Of a stretch of DNA of 64,000 bases, positions 25,601 to 36,241 are shown piece by piece. The stretch spans positions 29,996,043 through 30,060,042 of the forward strand of contig OX463849.1 of the NCBI GenBank assembly GCA_949825065.1, read 5' to 3'. Within the stretch, counting starts at the first letter, position 1, and each line of letters starts with the position of its first letter. This DNA is from Odontocerum albicorne (Eukaryota > Arthropoda > Insecta > Trichoptera > Odontoceridae). The notes under the pieces were generated by a model, which searched no databases, was not told where the DNA came from, and saw only the letters and a list, made by a program, of their open reading frames with translations. Position numbers and translations under genes: made by a program.

Positions 25601-25844
25601 CTTGTTTAAACCGTTTATCTGAATACTGGTTTAATTGATGAAGTAGCTTGAGAGTTTTATCACCGCAAATTGCACTCCTTTACAATGATATACGTTGAAG
25701 ATTATCCCCTTGGTATCTGTTTAATTTTGCTGCTGACCGCCATAAATTTATCTATTGAGTTTTTATTTTGTATAAGTATAAAAAAAAAACAGTCAATGAG
25801 TAGAGACGTTGGACTCTCCATCTGCTGATGCATAGCTTACTTGA
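25601..25844. other. Non-coding border sequence; short diverged repeat
   Basis: No gene seen. Positions about 25,618-25,692 (containing GTAGCTTGAGAG and ATCACCGC) recur in diverged form at about 26,786-26,860. The two flank the family A copy and may mark the remains of a larger dispersed element. A short A run is at 25,780-25,790. Confidence 0.5.
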
Positions 25845-26195
25845 AAAGTTTGGCGTCGTCGTTGCTTGGCCTCGTATTCGAAGATGACTTCGCCATTCAA
25901 ACGTCAATTAAGTTGCAAAGCAAAACTGAGCCGTGGATTTTTTTGTCATAGAAGCGTTGCACACCGCCAAATTTACCGGACACACCGCGGTACTGGATCT
26001 GATAGCACACCGAAATGAGACAATTGGAGTACACTCTCATGTTTTCTCTCTCTGCGTTTTTTAAAGAATAGAAACGACAGAAATCATAGGTAACTTTGTA
26101 TCCCCGAATACTAGGTGGAAAAAAATTTGTGTCACTCGAACCTATGACTTTTTGCACGGTAGTCCAGTGCGTTGTTGCGTGACTATGCACATCTG
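25845..26195 (-). repeat. Dispersed repeat family A, copy 1
   Basis: On the minus strand this copy starts near 26,195, includes a frame of up to 97 aa (26190-25897) with RGYKVTYDF followed by an FYSLK-type stretch, and ends with the family terminus CGAGGCCAAGCAACGACGAC at about 25,852. The same peptide pattern is seen in frame at 43,033 and 63,481, and the terminus recurs at 35,627, 43,754 and 63,900. I do not recognise the family. The conserved frame could be a transposon fragment or a chance result of recent common descent. Confidence 0.65.
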
Positions 26196-27375
26196 GTCAC
26201 CACAATGGTACGAGTAAATACTTATTAATAGCGAATTGAACGAATTGTTTAATTTCATAGAGAAGGCCACCAGTAAAAAAACATTCAATCGAGCTTGATG
26301 TGAGCGTCAAGAAGATATTTTTTAGTAGGACTGTCTTATTTTTTGAAAAATTCCGCGAATCCTGGTTAAGGGGCTGCTAATAATTTTATACTGTGCAATA
26401 TGAGCTTTCATCCCCAACGTATTGAACCTCTCAATTAACTGTCACGATATATTTCTAGAAAAAAATGAATAATTTTCTTAATCAAATAAATACAATCCTA
26501 ATTTTTTGGGTCGTAAACAGGTAAAATTTATGATTTTCAAGTTCATTATGTTCTCCTTTTTCAATGGAAATTTTTTAATTGAGTAGTGTATTTCATTATA
26601 CTTTTGTTAATGGTTTATTCAAAAGCAAAATAAATATAAACCGATTTACAAGCTAAATTATTACCTAATGAACATCACTATTATGCGCAATTAAATTATC
26701 GAAACGAACGATTCGCGTTCAAGTAAAGACGCGTAAATAGAAACCATTTAAATGGTGGGATTACTATGTATTACATTCCTTTACCTAAATACTCGTTGAA
26801 TGGATGACGTAGCTTGAGAGATGCATCACCGCGAATTGCATCGTGTTGCAATGATAGACGGCGAATTTAATTTGTCTTGTTTAGACAGTGTATGCGATTC
26901 AATAAATATTTCATTAAATTAAATACCTCATTCTCCGTGCAACATACGCTATTTGCGTTTCTCTCAAATGTAGTTTAATTATTTTGCTCAGGCTATTTAT
27001 GTATTTTAGACCAGAGAGATTCATTTGCAAATAATATAAACAAAGTTACTTAGTTAAATAATGTAAGTGGATAAATATTTGTTTCTCCAGTGTTCAGTGT
27101 GTTTATTATAAATTTCAGTTGTAGCTTTAATTTTTCTTGTAATCTCTAAGCTCGTTTAGAGTTAACAATGTTAAGACAACAGAGCAAAATTTTATTTTAT
27201 ATATTTATTTTCGAAAAACAAATCGTCGCGAGACCAGCAATATAATAAAATTAGAGGGCGCTTAAAGTCGGGACTGGAAACCATTATTATTGACAGATTA
27301 AAAATATAACAAATTAAATAAAAAATATTTAAATGTATGACAGATTAAAAATATTACAAAATAAGTAAAACATAT
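26196..27375. other. Unannotated AT-rich sequence
   Basis: I see no gene, RNA or terminal-repeat structure here apart from the second copy of the short diverged repeat at about 26,786-26,860. Base composition is strongly AT-rich and all six frames are broken at short intervals. Confidence 0.4.
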
Positions 27376-27900
27376 TTAAAGTATAAGGATGCTGCGGTCA
27401 TGAAATGGAATAAATAAATATAGGTTTATTGATCGCAACATGGTATGTATTCTTACATATATCCTGAAATTGCATATAAATTTAAAGAGAATGGAGAAGA
27501 AAATACATTTAAGAGATAAGCTATCAAAAAGTCTGGGTTCATCTCTGAACATTCCCCAGTCTAGATATACGCCTGCCAATAAAGGACGAAACCAGCCGCG
27601 GGAAAATCAGATGTTCTTCAGCTCACATCCTAAAATATGAACATTAAAAATAAAAATTAATATGCAGCCAATACAATCAATTCAGTCCAATAAAGGTTCA
27701 CTGTTGAAAAAAATAGAGTGCAAATATAATATTATATATATCCCGCAATTACACACAAATGCTAAGCCAAAAAATAGGTACTTCTTTGCATCTGCATATA
27801 TTAAAAAAACATATTTGGTAAGAAAACCGCAGTAAACTTCCCAAGAGAAGACGAGCTACAAGGAAACCTTTATCTTCCTATACATGATAGTAAAACATTA
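27376..27900 (-). repeat. Dispersed repeat family B, copy 1
   Basis: Read on the minus strand from about 27,625, the sequence has CTGAAGAACATCTGAT, a TTTATTGGCAGGCGTATATC-like block, GAC(T)TTTTTGATAGCTTAT, and a stretch ending near AATTTCAGGATAT. The same order of blocks occurs at 46,602-46,780, 56,000-56,170 and 56,285-56,480 on the plus strand. A further block at 27,770-27,900 resembles 46,526-46,580 and 46,810-46,870. A 67-codon frame is present but its equivalents are not open, so I do not call a gene. Family identity unknown. Confidence 0.55.
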
Positions 27901-28699
27901 GGCTGTAATACATACAATATCATACCTTTTACAACTTCTAAAAATGGGCATCATCTAGTGCTTTCTAAAGCTGCACAGGCTTAGAAGCAGACTATTCTAT
28001 ACTACATGACTAGCAACGGCAAAAGCTCTAACATAAAACCCTACCCTTTTCGATCATTTCGGAATATATAATTGATAAGAAGAAGATAAACTCAGCCTCA
28101 CTGTTCTACTCATCTTTGATATAACATCTCTTAACAACAGATTGTAAAGTTACATTGGAGACATTATACTAAGGGAACCTGAATACAAAGGGACAGTGCT
28201 TGAAATCAATCCGTTCGATACATTTAACCATAAAGTACATAAACATTTAGATATCAAGTTAATGATGCAACAAATCATTACGTAGTAAGTCCGTGTTTTC
28301 CCCTTCTGTCAGATAATGTTGCAAAGTTGTATCTTTATCAAATATTCATAGTTCATTTCCTCGCGAGGGAATTTTTGTTATATTGAATATTTTTAGAGCT
28401 TACGATATTTGTTTGTTTATTCCAATCACAAATGAAGTTGATCTAAAAAAAAGTACAATTTTTTGTATGCAATCAACGTATGATATTGAAATTTTATTTT
28501 ATATAGAAACTTAAAAAAATGGATTCTATATTGCATCACATCTAGCAAACTCAGTTTAAAATTAGTAGGATTTTCAAACTTGCACATGTACTCGTATACT
28601 CAATAAATTTAATTTGTTTAAAAATTATTTCAATAAACAATATCATCCTAAGGGAATTCATCAAGCAATAATCGTACCTCAGAAAAAACTAATTCGCAA
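27901..28699. other. Unannotated AT-rich sequence
   Basis: No gene, RNA gene or recognisable mobile element was seen. Frames are short on both strands. Confidence 0.4.
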
Positions 28700-29546
28700 C
28701 AATTTATTTATTTAATTAACGACATAACAGTGTATTTATGTACAAATGAACATGTGACAGGTTATAAAGTACTTAAAATTATTGACAATTAATACAACTT
28801 TATCTTAAACTAACATGAAGATATAAAAAGCAGTAGTAATAATACATTACAGTCTTTGTTTTAAAATTATTTAATAATTATATGTATATTTAAGTTCAAT
28901 ATATGTTATGTATGTATACCACAAAATATTACCAAACTTCACCAAGCAGACTTACGTAATTGTCGAAGACTTATTTTATAGAGATAAATAACTCAGATTT
29001 GTTTTTAGAGGAATAACGCATACATAGAACAAATATTGGATTTTTGAGAATTTTATGGATAGATATTGAGATATAGAAAACACATGGTCATTAGTAGAAC
29101 GAGATGCAAGTTGCTTTGCAGAATTAAAACCTTCCTACGTGTTGATGCAGGGTTACTCAACTCCAGGTGCAAAGTATTGTCCTTAATGTTTTGTTTATAT
29201 TACGTTATTTATATTAATAAAGGAGAGCACAAAGTTAGTTGCTATTTCTAAATATTGTTGTGATATTCTGGCGAATACTATATACGAGTATACTTATATT
29301 AAAAATATGTCAATTGTTGCAAAACTCGTTTCCAAGTCTTTGTTTACGAATTATAGGTGAGTTGATTTTATAATTAGTATAGCAATTTTCGGTATAAAAG
29401 GGATTGAGCTGTCTTGTGGATCTAGTGGGAATACGAAATGAAATGCTTGCGAGTAAGTGAGGTGCATCAATCACTGAGTGAATGATTTTGTATAGCAGTA
29501 CTATATCGGTTGTTTTTCTTCTGTCACACAGCTTCAAGAGTTTCAT
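28700..29546 (-). mobile_element. LINE fragment: ORF2 C-terminus and 3' region
   Basis: The minus-strand frame 29546-29310 (78 aa) reads MKLLKLCDRRKTTDIVLLYK at its start, then ISFRIP, and SPIIRKQRLGN near its end. This is the usual C-terminal tail of insect LINE reverse-transcriptase polyproteins, downstream of the catalytic domain. The sequence to the left (to about 28,700) is AT-rich and includes CTTAAAATTATTGACAATTA-like wording also found near the LINE pieces at 49,800 and 62,830, so it is probably its 3' UTR. The element is 5'-truncated; the catalytic domain is missing. Confidence 0.7.
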
Positions 29547-29569
29547 TCCATTTGATAAGTTGGGATAGT

Positions 29570-29800
29570 TAACAATAACGCTACTGTGTCAGAAAACACC
29601 TGTTTTCCAGCTCAGGAATCACGGATTCGAGCCCTATTGTAATTTAGGTTCTTTCAAAAATAATTCCAGTCTAGTTTTCACTAAAGGCTTCTTAAAAAAC
29701 TTTGTAGATGGTTTGGCAAGATTGCCAAATGGCGATAAGCCTACCAGGTTGTACTGTATAGTATACGACAAAAGTGTAATATAATACAATAAAATCAAAT
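29570..29800 (+). repeat. SINE-like unit with LINE-type tail
   Basis: GGATTCGAGCCC at about 29,632 looks like a degenerate tRNA B box. The downstream part (29,706-29,790) has GGCAAGATTGCCAAATGGCG followed by TGTACTGTATAG, a diverged form of the tail seen at 35,325-35,420 and in the LINE ends at 50,280 and 62,700. A SINE that borrows a LINE tail is the likeliest reading, but the tRNA-like head is weak. Confidence 0.4.
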
Positions 29801-29934
29801 ATTCACTTGTCCAATATGTGATTTCTCAAGAGGAAAACGAATGATATAATTTTCTCAAGCAGGAAAAATGTATAAAGCAAACACGCTCTTTAACACTTGC
29901 CTTACTGTGCTAAAGAATTCAGCCAGCCACGGTG

Positions 29935-29953
29935 CTGGACGCTAAGCGTCCAG
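29935..29953. repeat. Perfect short hairpin
   Basis: CTGGACGC-TAA-GCGTCCAG: an 8-bp perfect stem with a 3-base loop in otherwise AT-rich sequence that I could not assign (29,800-30,115). Function unknown; it could be the terminal hairpin of a transposon or chance. Confidence 0.6.
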
Positions 29954-30117
29954 TGAAAAATGTATGTTTTAAATAAAAATTATGCAAAATCTGCTAGGTT
30001 ATTTTTTGTAATTAGCTATAAAAATAATTTTATTATGTATTAAAACTTCAAATAATTAAATAAAATATAAGTTCTGGTCATTTGCTATCCATCACAGGGT
30101 GGCAAATGTTAAAAGAG

Positions 30118-30570
30118 ATCACAAAGGATATGGACGTGGAGAGGACCAATTGGTACATAAAATGAAATAGATTATACCGTGGTAAATAACAAAAGAATGA
30201 TAGAAGACTGTAAGGTAATTAACAGATTCAACACGGGAAATGACCACAGACATATGCAGTCAACCATCAAAATAAACACAAAAATGGAGAAATATTAGCT
30301 TATTAGAAGCCAAAGGGAAAAAATTAACACCGAAGCACTTCTCTCAAATAAAAGAGAAGAGTTGCGTCACCAAACAAAATATTGAATCGTGGAGTGGAGA
30401 TAGAAGAAAATCAACAAAATATTAAATCGTGGAGTGGAACAATAATGGACGAAATAAAAAAAAATGCAATAAATGTGGAGGGAAAATCCCAAAAAACCAG
30501 ACTCAAAAATTTCGAACAACACAAAACAAATCATGACAAAGAGAAGAAAGAGCTCTTACATTGTTCACTT
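30118..30570 (+). pseudogene. RTE/BovB-like LINE endonuclease fragment
   Basis: Plus-strand translation gives a WTWRGP-like motif, then NEIDYTVVNNKRMIEDCKVI and NRFNTGNDHRHMQS. This is the end of the apurinic-type endonuclease domain of RTE-like LINEs, whose last catalytic motif is SDHR (here NDHR). The following linker (IKKNAINVEGKSQKTRLKNF, residues in the 30382-30573 frame) fits the spacer before the reverse transcriptase. There are at least three interruptions (stops near 30,163, 30,297 and 30,384), so it is a dead fragment. Neither the reverse transcriptase nor the start of the endonuclease is present. Confidence 0.72.
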
Positions 30571-31385
30571 TAAATGGCAAACACATATATGATCACCATT
30601 TTCATTAACCATAACTTTTAATGCCCTTATAGTTTTGGTTTAACATAATTTTATTTGACAGAAATATATTATCAAACTACTATAATAAAGTTTTATGTTT
30701 AAATATAATTCTGGGAACACGTTGAAGTAAGATTTTAACGAAATACAGTTCTTAATCAAATTTCCAATGTTAATTAGATCTCTGTTTCAATTTAAATTTA
30801 ACAAATTGTATCTAGAGACCACGGTCCTTTCAATTTCAACGGAAACAGTAAGTTGTTGTGGTATAAACCAAAAAATATTTCATATCTATGTTACAATTCT
30901 AAACAACAGCCCCAATACTGATTCTCACGATGCTAAATCCACGTTGCTTTTTAGATTTGGTCCATTTTCTAATTTTCTTTTTTATTGCTGTCAATTTTAT
31001 ATATGTGTTTTCTGTATTTCCGATATGTTGACTACCAGCTATCGTTTTATCGTTTTGGGGATCTGCTTGGTGGTCAGTTTCTTATAGAGTAGCCATGAGA
31101 AACTATAGCGGAATCTAGATCTCATCCATTGTTTGAAAGATAAAAATAAAATAACGAACGTCATCGGTTTCACACATTATTTTTGTTTCTTATTTAATTC
31201 CTGAGTGTTTCACTAGTTACACAAGACCTTCATATTTGAGGGTCTAAAGAGTGCCTACCTTCGTTTGGAATCCGATCTAGTTTCAATGGTGTATGTCTTT
31301 ACAGATCTAACATATTTTATAGATTTTCACCTTACTTTCTGCTGCTATGCGTTCATTTTTCCATATTTGAGCCATTCCGATATAA
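30571..31385. other. Unannotated; one unassigned open frame
   Basis: A 106-codon frame at 30767-31087 (+) is hydrophobic near its end and Cys-rich, but has no recognisable domain, no supporting splice or promoter signal that I can see, and lies in AT-rich sequence. I treat it as chance. Nothing else is supported. Confidence 0.35.
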
Positions 31386-31389
31386 CAGA

Positions 31390-31467
31390 GCTGGGTTTAT
31401 TCACCTGTCCTGTAACAGAATTACAGGATAGGTGAATAAACCCAGCTTTATTCACCTGTCCTGTAAT
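31390..31467. repeat. Inverted repeat with a third direct copy
   Basis: GCTGGGTTTATTCACCTGTC (31390 onward) through TGTAA is followed after four bases by its reverse complement ending at 31,446, one mismatch in about 26 bp. A third copy of TTTATTCACCTGTCCTGTAA in the first orientation follows at once (31447-31467). TCATGTGATAAGTCATTGT is then repeated three times (31469-31535). The arrangement looks like replication slippage at a foldback. Confidence 0.8.
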
Positions 31468-31629
31468 TTCATGTGATAAGTCATTGTGCATTGTTATTGT
31501 TCATGTGATAAGTCATTGTTCATGTGATAAGTCATCCAATTCAAGATACTAGAAATACATCAATGGCTCAAATATCTCATTATTTATACTAATTTACATG
31601 TCATAGGTTTTTTATTTTAATTTTTTTAC

Positions 31630-31925
31630 GTAGACGGTTCAACATTGGTTAAAATTTTATGTATATGGTTCAACATTGATGAAAATGAATCAACATTGGT
31701 TATACTTTTGTATAGATGGTTCAACATTGGATTAACTTTTGAGTAGATGCTTCAAAATTGATTTAACTTTTGTGTTGATAGGTAAAACATTGGTAAAATT
31801 TTTGTGTAGGTAATTCAACATTAGTTAAACGTTTATAAAAATGGTTAACCTTGGTAAAACTATTGCGTAGATGGCACAACATTGATTCAACTTTTGTGAA
31901 GATGGATCAACATTTCTTGAATCTT
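31630..31925. repeat. Minisatellite, ~30-bp unit, left part
   Basis: About ten imperfect copies of a unit like GGTTCAACATTGGTTAAACT followed by TTTGTGTAGAT. The array resumes at 32,156-32,220 after an insertion. Copies are well diverged, so the array is not recent. Confidence 0.8.
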
Positions 31926-31929
31926 CGAA

Positions 31930-32155
31930 AATACTTCCCTTTGTGGGATCATGTTTTATGTAAAAAAGAAATAAAATAAATAAATAAAACACTTATTTTT
32001 TAATATATTTTTGTGTTCACCACTGGTTTATTTTGAGTTTACCGCCGGTTTCGAAGACCTCCATCGTCATTGTCAGGTGAAGATAAACTAAATTGCTCAC
32101 AATATATTTCTTCTGCAAGTGTACAATGTACACTGTACTATGTCATAGTACAAGT
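31930..32155 (-). mobile_element. Penelope-like terminal fragment inserted in the minisatellite
   Basis: Read on the minus strand: CACCTGACAATGACGATGGA, then TTCGAAACCGGCGGTAAACT, then an AT-rich tail. The CTGA...CGAAACCGG pattern resembles the terminal repeats of the Penelope-like sequences at 42.4, 44.8, 55.6 and 57.7 kb, though it is a different subfamily. GGATCAACATT lies on both sides (31,905 and 32,156), but this is also part of the minisatellite unit, so it is not a secure target duplication. Confidence 0.45.
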
Positions 32156-32220
32156 GGATCAACATTGGTTAAAGTTTTGTGTAGATGGTTCAACATTGGT
32201 TAAACTTTTGTATAGAAGGT
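32156..32220. repeat. Minisatellite, ~30-bp unit, right part
   Basis: Two further copies of the 30-bp unit (GGATCAACATTGGTTAAAGT and GGTTCAACATTGGTTAAACT), continuing the array split at about 31,925. Confidence 0.75.
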
Positions 32221-33726
32221 ATATTTAGCGAGATTATTGTTCTACAGCAATTTCTTCCTGCCAATCAGCCTTTTTTAGGAACGTTTAACTATTTTAATCC
32301 ATGATGGAATTCACAAAAAAATATATATATTCGTTGAAATATAAGCAATAAAAATAAATAAATGATAAATCTCTATCAATAGTGGTAGAACTAGATGAAA
32401 GATATTCATACAAGGATAAGAAATGGAATCAAAGGAAAGTTAGTGAAGATATTCCATGTGGTGAAATATTTTTCGATTCTCTCGTAAACGTCAATAAGGA
32501 TGGTGCACATCTGATAAATCTTGTAAGAGTGAACCACAAATGAGGATGTATTGGTATGCAAAGAAATCTCAACGCCTGATCGAAGAAATATCCGTGTTCG
32601 GGAAAAAAAAACGGAAATTTTATAAACTGGCTATCTGGACATTTTTGGTATCTTGTTGTTTATTTAGATATTTATATTAATAACTCATTTTAGAAATCTT
32701 TATCTAACGATCTAAGTGAAAAGAATCTAATGTTCTCGATGAACTATCTAAATTCTGGATATTCAGGTCGGATTGGGACCTTTATGCGTTAACGATTGAG
32801 AACTTCTGATTCAGTGCAGACGTTTCAAAGGAATATTTAAGAGCAGGACGTTTCTGCAACATACGTTACAGTGCACTGATAACAAACTTCTGTGTAAGAA
32901 GTTTGAGCTAGATTTAATTAGAAATTCGAAAAAAAGTTGAATATTGATTTAAGGCTTTTGCGGTTCTTCGTTTCAGTTGGATAATCTTATCTTTCGGAGT
33001 GTTTAGCCACCTGGTTTGATGGCTTATGATGCCAAGGTTTCGTTGACAAACCCTGAAGATGAAAACTGCAATGTTTTTTGAAAGGTTGAAAGCATCAAGC
33101 CAAACTACGCGGTAAAACACTCTGAAAACCTTATCCAACTGAATTAGTTGAATATCGGAAATTTCGGATAGTTTTGTAATTCGGAATATATTTTATTATT
33201 GAAAATTTGATATTTTCAATTATTTCGACAATTTGGATATTGGAGGAGATGCATGTTAGTATGTTATACTATATCAAAATCAAAAGAAAAAATATATTGT
33301 ATTATATTTGGAGGCTATTTTATAATTACAATGTTAAAAAAGACACTTTTTATATTTGTCATATTTTCAAAGATTTACTATGATTTATAGATTTGTCATA
33401 TTTTCTTTTTACAATATATTGTGAGTTATTTTCGAAAGAATTAGAAATTTTAAGATTTTTCTGATATTATCAGTCATTTTGACAATGTATCTGATGTATC
33501 GATAATTTATTTGATAATTATCTATAACATTTTTTAACTTTGTAAAATTATTTATGTGACACTCGTATATGGGATTCATCAGTATTTGTATAGATATGAA
33601 TGCAGTGTAAATATTTCAGTTTAGTATTTTAGCGATAAGATATATTCTTTTATAAAGGAATGAGACCGCTCATCACACGTTTTGACTAGTAAAGTGGTTC
33701 TCAATACCAACAAAATAGTGGAATTA
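32221..33726. other. Unannotated sequence
   Basis: No recognisable gene or element. A 74-codon minus-strand frame at 33138-32914 has no familiar motif. The region from 33,180 to 33,560 is extremely AT-rich with no long frame. Confidence 0.4.
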
Positions 33727-33728
33727 TC

Positions 33729-34005
33729 AGGTCTGTAAATATGAAACTGGATTTTTTTTATAGAGAATACACATTTATTGTATGAAAATGGTAAAAAATA
33801 TTTTATTCAAAGTATTGCCCATCTCTAGCTACACATTTTCCCCATCTCTCTGGCAATTTGTAGATGCCACGCCAAAAAAACTGTTGCTCTTTTGAGGCAA
33901 ACCAATCATCGAGTCATTTTCGTAAGAAGTGAAGCGCTGCTCAGCAAGTGCGTATCCCATCGATGCAAATAAGTAGTAATCGGATGGAGCCAAAAGTTAT
34001 GTTCT
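33729..34005 (-). pseudogene. Mariner transposase C-terminal fragment with its inverted-repeat end
   Basis: Minus strand, from 34,003: LAPSDYYLFASMGYALAEQ, then after a small frameshift DDWFASKEQQFFWRGIYKLP and RWGKCVARDGQYFE, then stop at 33803-33805. SDYYLF carries the last catalytic Asp of the mariner DD34D triad. The 3' flank ends with CCAGTTTCATATTTACAGAC (minus-strand reading, 33,731-33,750), which has the look of a mariner terminal repeat. The 5' two thirds of the element are missing. It belongs to a different mariner lineage from the copy at 52.6 kb, which reads NDFFLF at this point. Confidence 0.8.
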
Positions 34006-35319
34006 TAAAATCTTAAATTTGCCTTCTCATCAAACTCGAACGTTGTATATGTTGTTGGTAAAAAAGATAAAGCAACGTTGGTAAAAAAGATGAAGCGAAA
34101 CTGTATAATTTTGACAGAATTGTCGTGTTATATGATTTGTTATATGAATTGAATTTAAAAAAGACGAAACCCAATTGGTTTTTTAAAATACTAAACCTAA
34201 TTGAATTAAAAAAAAAACAGAACCCAAACGGAGCTATTAAGACTAAAAATCCATTATTTATATCATTATAGAGATCGGTTTCGAATCCTATTTGGTAAGA
34301 TATTTGTTTTACAATCCGGAGATCGCTCGTTCGATTTACACAAGAACTTAGATTTTTAAAAATGATTTTATTCTAATTTTCATTTAAGTCTCGTTAACAT
34401 ATTTTCTTTCTGGTTGGTTAAAAAAAATACTACAATTAAATAATAAAGCTGTACTGTATATAACGAAAGGGTCATACAGTACAGAATATTATATGAAAAA
34501 AAATTAATAAAGTTTTCAATGTTTTGCGTTTATTTGCGATTCGCAATGTTAATATTTTAATAAAGTCCAAGGATAATGTGTAAATTTATTCAGATCACAC
34601 GTATGACCCCAGTAACCATGTTTTACTATCCTACATATCCTCCATATTTCGTGTGAGGACCCTTGCTTAACCCTTTCTCTGTTACACACCGATTCTTCGT
34701 CAGATAAGATATGAACCTAAATTTTGTTTATATCATTGAGGTTTATATATTTCTACAAATGTTGAATAGAACAGCGTTATTTAATGCTTTCAATTTAATT
34801 TAGTAGAATCTGTGGGTAAGAAATTTAGAAAATAAATTTCTCAATTATCTTTCAGTCTTCAACGGTCTATTGGTGACAAGGAACCACCCTGTGGGTGCCT
34901 TGATGACTTGCATAAAAAAACAGTTTTATAAATTTTTATAAAACCTCGATTTTTTATTCAGTACTTGGGTGTTGACTTCGGTGTTCCAGCTTAATGGTTG
35001 CTGGATCAATATTTTTTTAAATTTAATAAAGTAATACATAACACAAAGATTGGCCAAAGGCTATACCTATAAATAAATTTATATCTAAATAACTAACTAA
35101 ATTATATATGGTAACTATGTACGATCTAACTTAATTTTAATTTCCTTAATGTCTTTTTATTTTCAATAATCTTAATATTAAATTTCTTAGAAATAATAAA
35201 CACCTACATACTACTTATAACTAGATAATAATTCTCGCAACTAATTATTTTCATAGGTTTAATTTATATTCGAACACATTTTTATTAAAATGTGATTCAC
35301 TTAAGGCCTTATTTACACA
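34006..35319. other. Unannotated; weak tRNA-like and tail motifs
   Basis: GGTTTCGAATCC at about 34,274 resembles a tRNA B box and TCTGGTTGGTT at about 34,410 resembles the LINE/SINE tail, so a decayed SINE may lie at 34,260-34,510. Nothing else recognised. No gene. Confidence 0.3.
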
Positions 35320-35420
35320 TTTTTGTGTTGATTGGAAGAGAACGCCACTTGGCAATAAAATCGTAAGGTTATACTGTATTTAAAAAGTGTAATACAATAC
35401 AATAGATCCATTGGTAGGAT
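35320..35420 (+). repeat. LINE/SINE 3' tail fragment
   Basis: TTGATTGGAAGAGAACGCCA, CTTGGCAATAAAATCG and GTGTAATACAATACAATAG follow the order of the retro-element tail present at 29,706, 50,281 and (reversed) 62,654-62,727. Probably a heavily 5'-truncated retroposed copy. Confidence 0.5.
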
Positions 35421-35624
35421 ATTTAATCGAAAATAAATAGTTACAAATATAGCTATTGTATTTTTATCGGAAATATTCGACTTAGAATTTCTGTTTGAAC
35501 AACAAGGTTCATCACTAAGGTCGTTGATATTAGAACTCAATATCTAAATTCATGACACACATCATAAATACATGTACGAGTATCACCCATTTAAATATTT
35601 ACGACCTAAAAATCAGCACCCGAG

Positions 35625-35770
35625 TATCTGTAATCTCGTTGTCGTTGCTAGGCCTCGTAGTCGAGGATCCAACGTCAATCTTGAGCCACACTTCCACTTC
35701 AATGTTGTAGTATTCTGTGAGGAAACAGTCCAATCCTACAGTTACATACATGTAAATCCTGCCGAGTCGC
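35625..35770 (-). repeat. Dispersed repeat family A, copy 2 (terminal part)
   Basis: Contains the family terminus (plus-strand reading GTCGTTGCTAGGCCTCGTAG then TCGAGGATCC) followed by CCAACGTCAATCTTGAGCCA and TTCTGTGAGGAAACAGTCC, matching 63,679-63,790. The peptide-bearing part seen in the other copies is not present. Confidence 0.6.
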
Positions 35771-36120
35771 CTGGCAATACTGACGCATGTTAGTAGGCTA
35801 ACTGTTTCTCACACGTCTAGCCGTTGAAACGCCATCAGCCCTTGAACAGATACATCCTCCACGATCCTGAGCCGCCTGCTCTCAGTCCTCAGCACACAAA
35901 GCTAGGGACAGGGAGTTGGAACGTTGTAGAGCCGAGACATTTGTGACATGATCACTCCAGTAGATTCAAAAAATATGACGAAGAAAATGTTGAAGGAACA
36001 TTTCAGGTTTCGAATGAAATCTGTAATCTACGCAATGCCCGGAAGATTAAAGGAACTGCATATTTCTTTGCCCCGGTTTGTAAACTGGTAAGGCAGCCTA
36101 ACAGCACAGTTCAAGATCCT
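35771..36120. other. Unannotated, moderately GC-richer sequence
   Basis: No open frame of note on either strand and no recognisable motif. Less AT-rich than the surroundings, so it may be a decayed element. Confidence 0.3.
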
Positions 36121-36241
36121 TGCAAACATATTTGTGTTAGACTCTTTGCAAACATATTTGTGTTAGACTCTTTGCAAACATATTTGTGTTAGACTCTTTG
36201 CAAACATATTTGTGTTAGACTCTTTGCAAACATATTTGTGT
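36121..36241. repeat. Minisatellite, 26-bp unit, five copies
   Basis: Five nearly perfect copies of TGCAAACATATTTGTGTTAG plus ACTCTT, starting at 36121, 36147 and every 26 bp thereafter. Low divergence implies a recent expansion. Confidence 0.92.
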
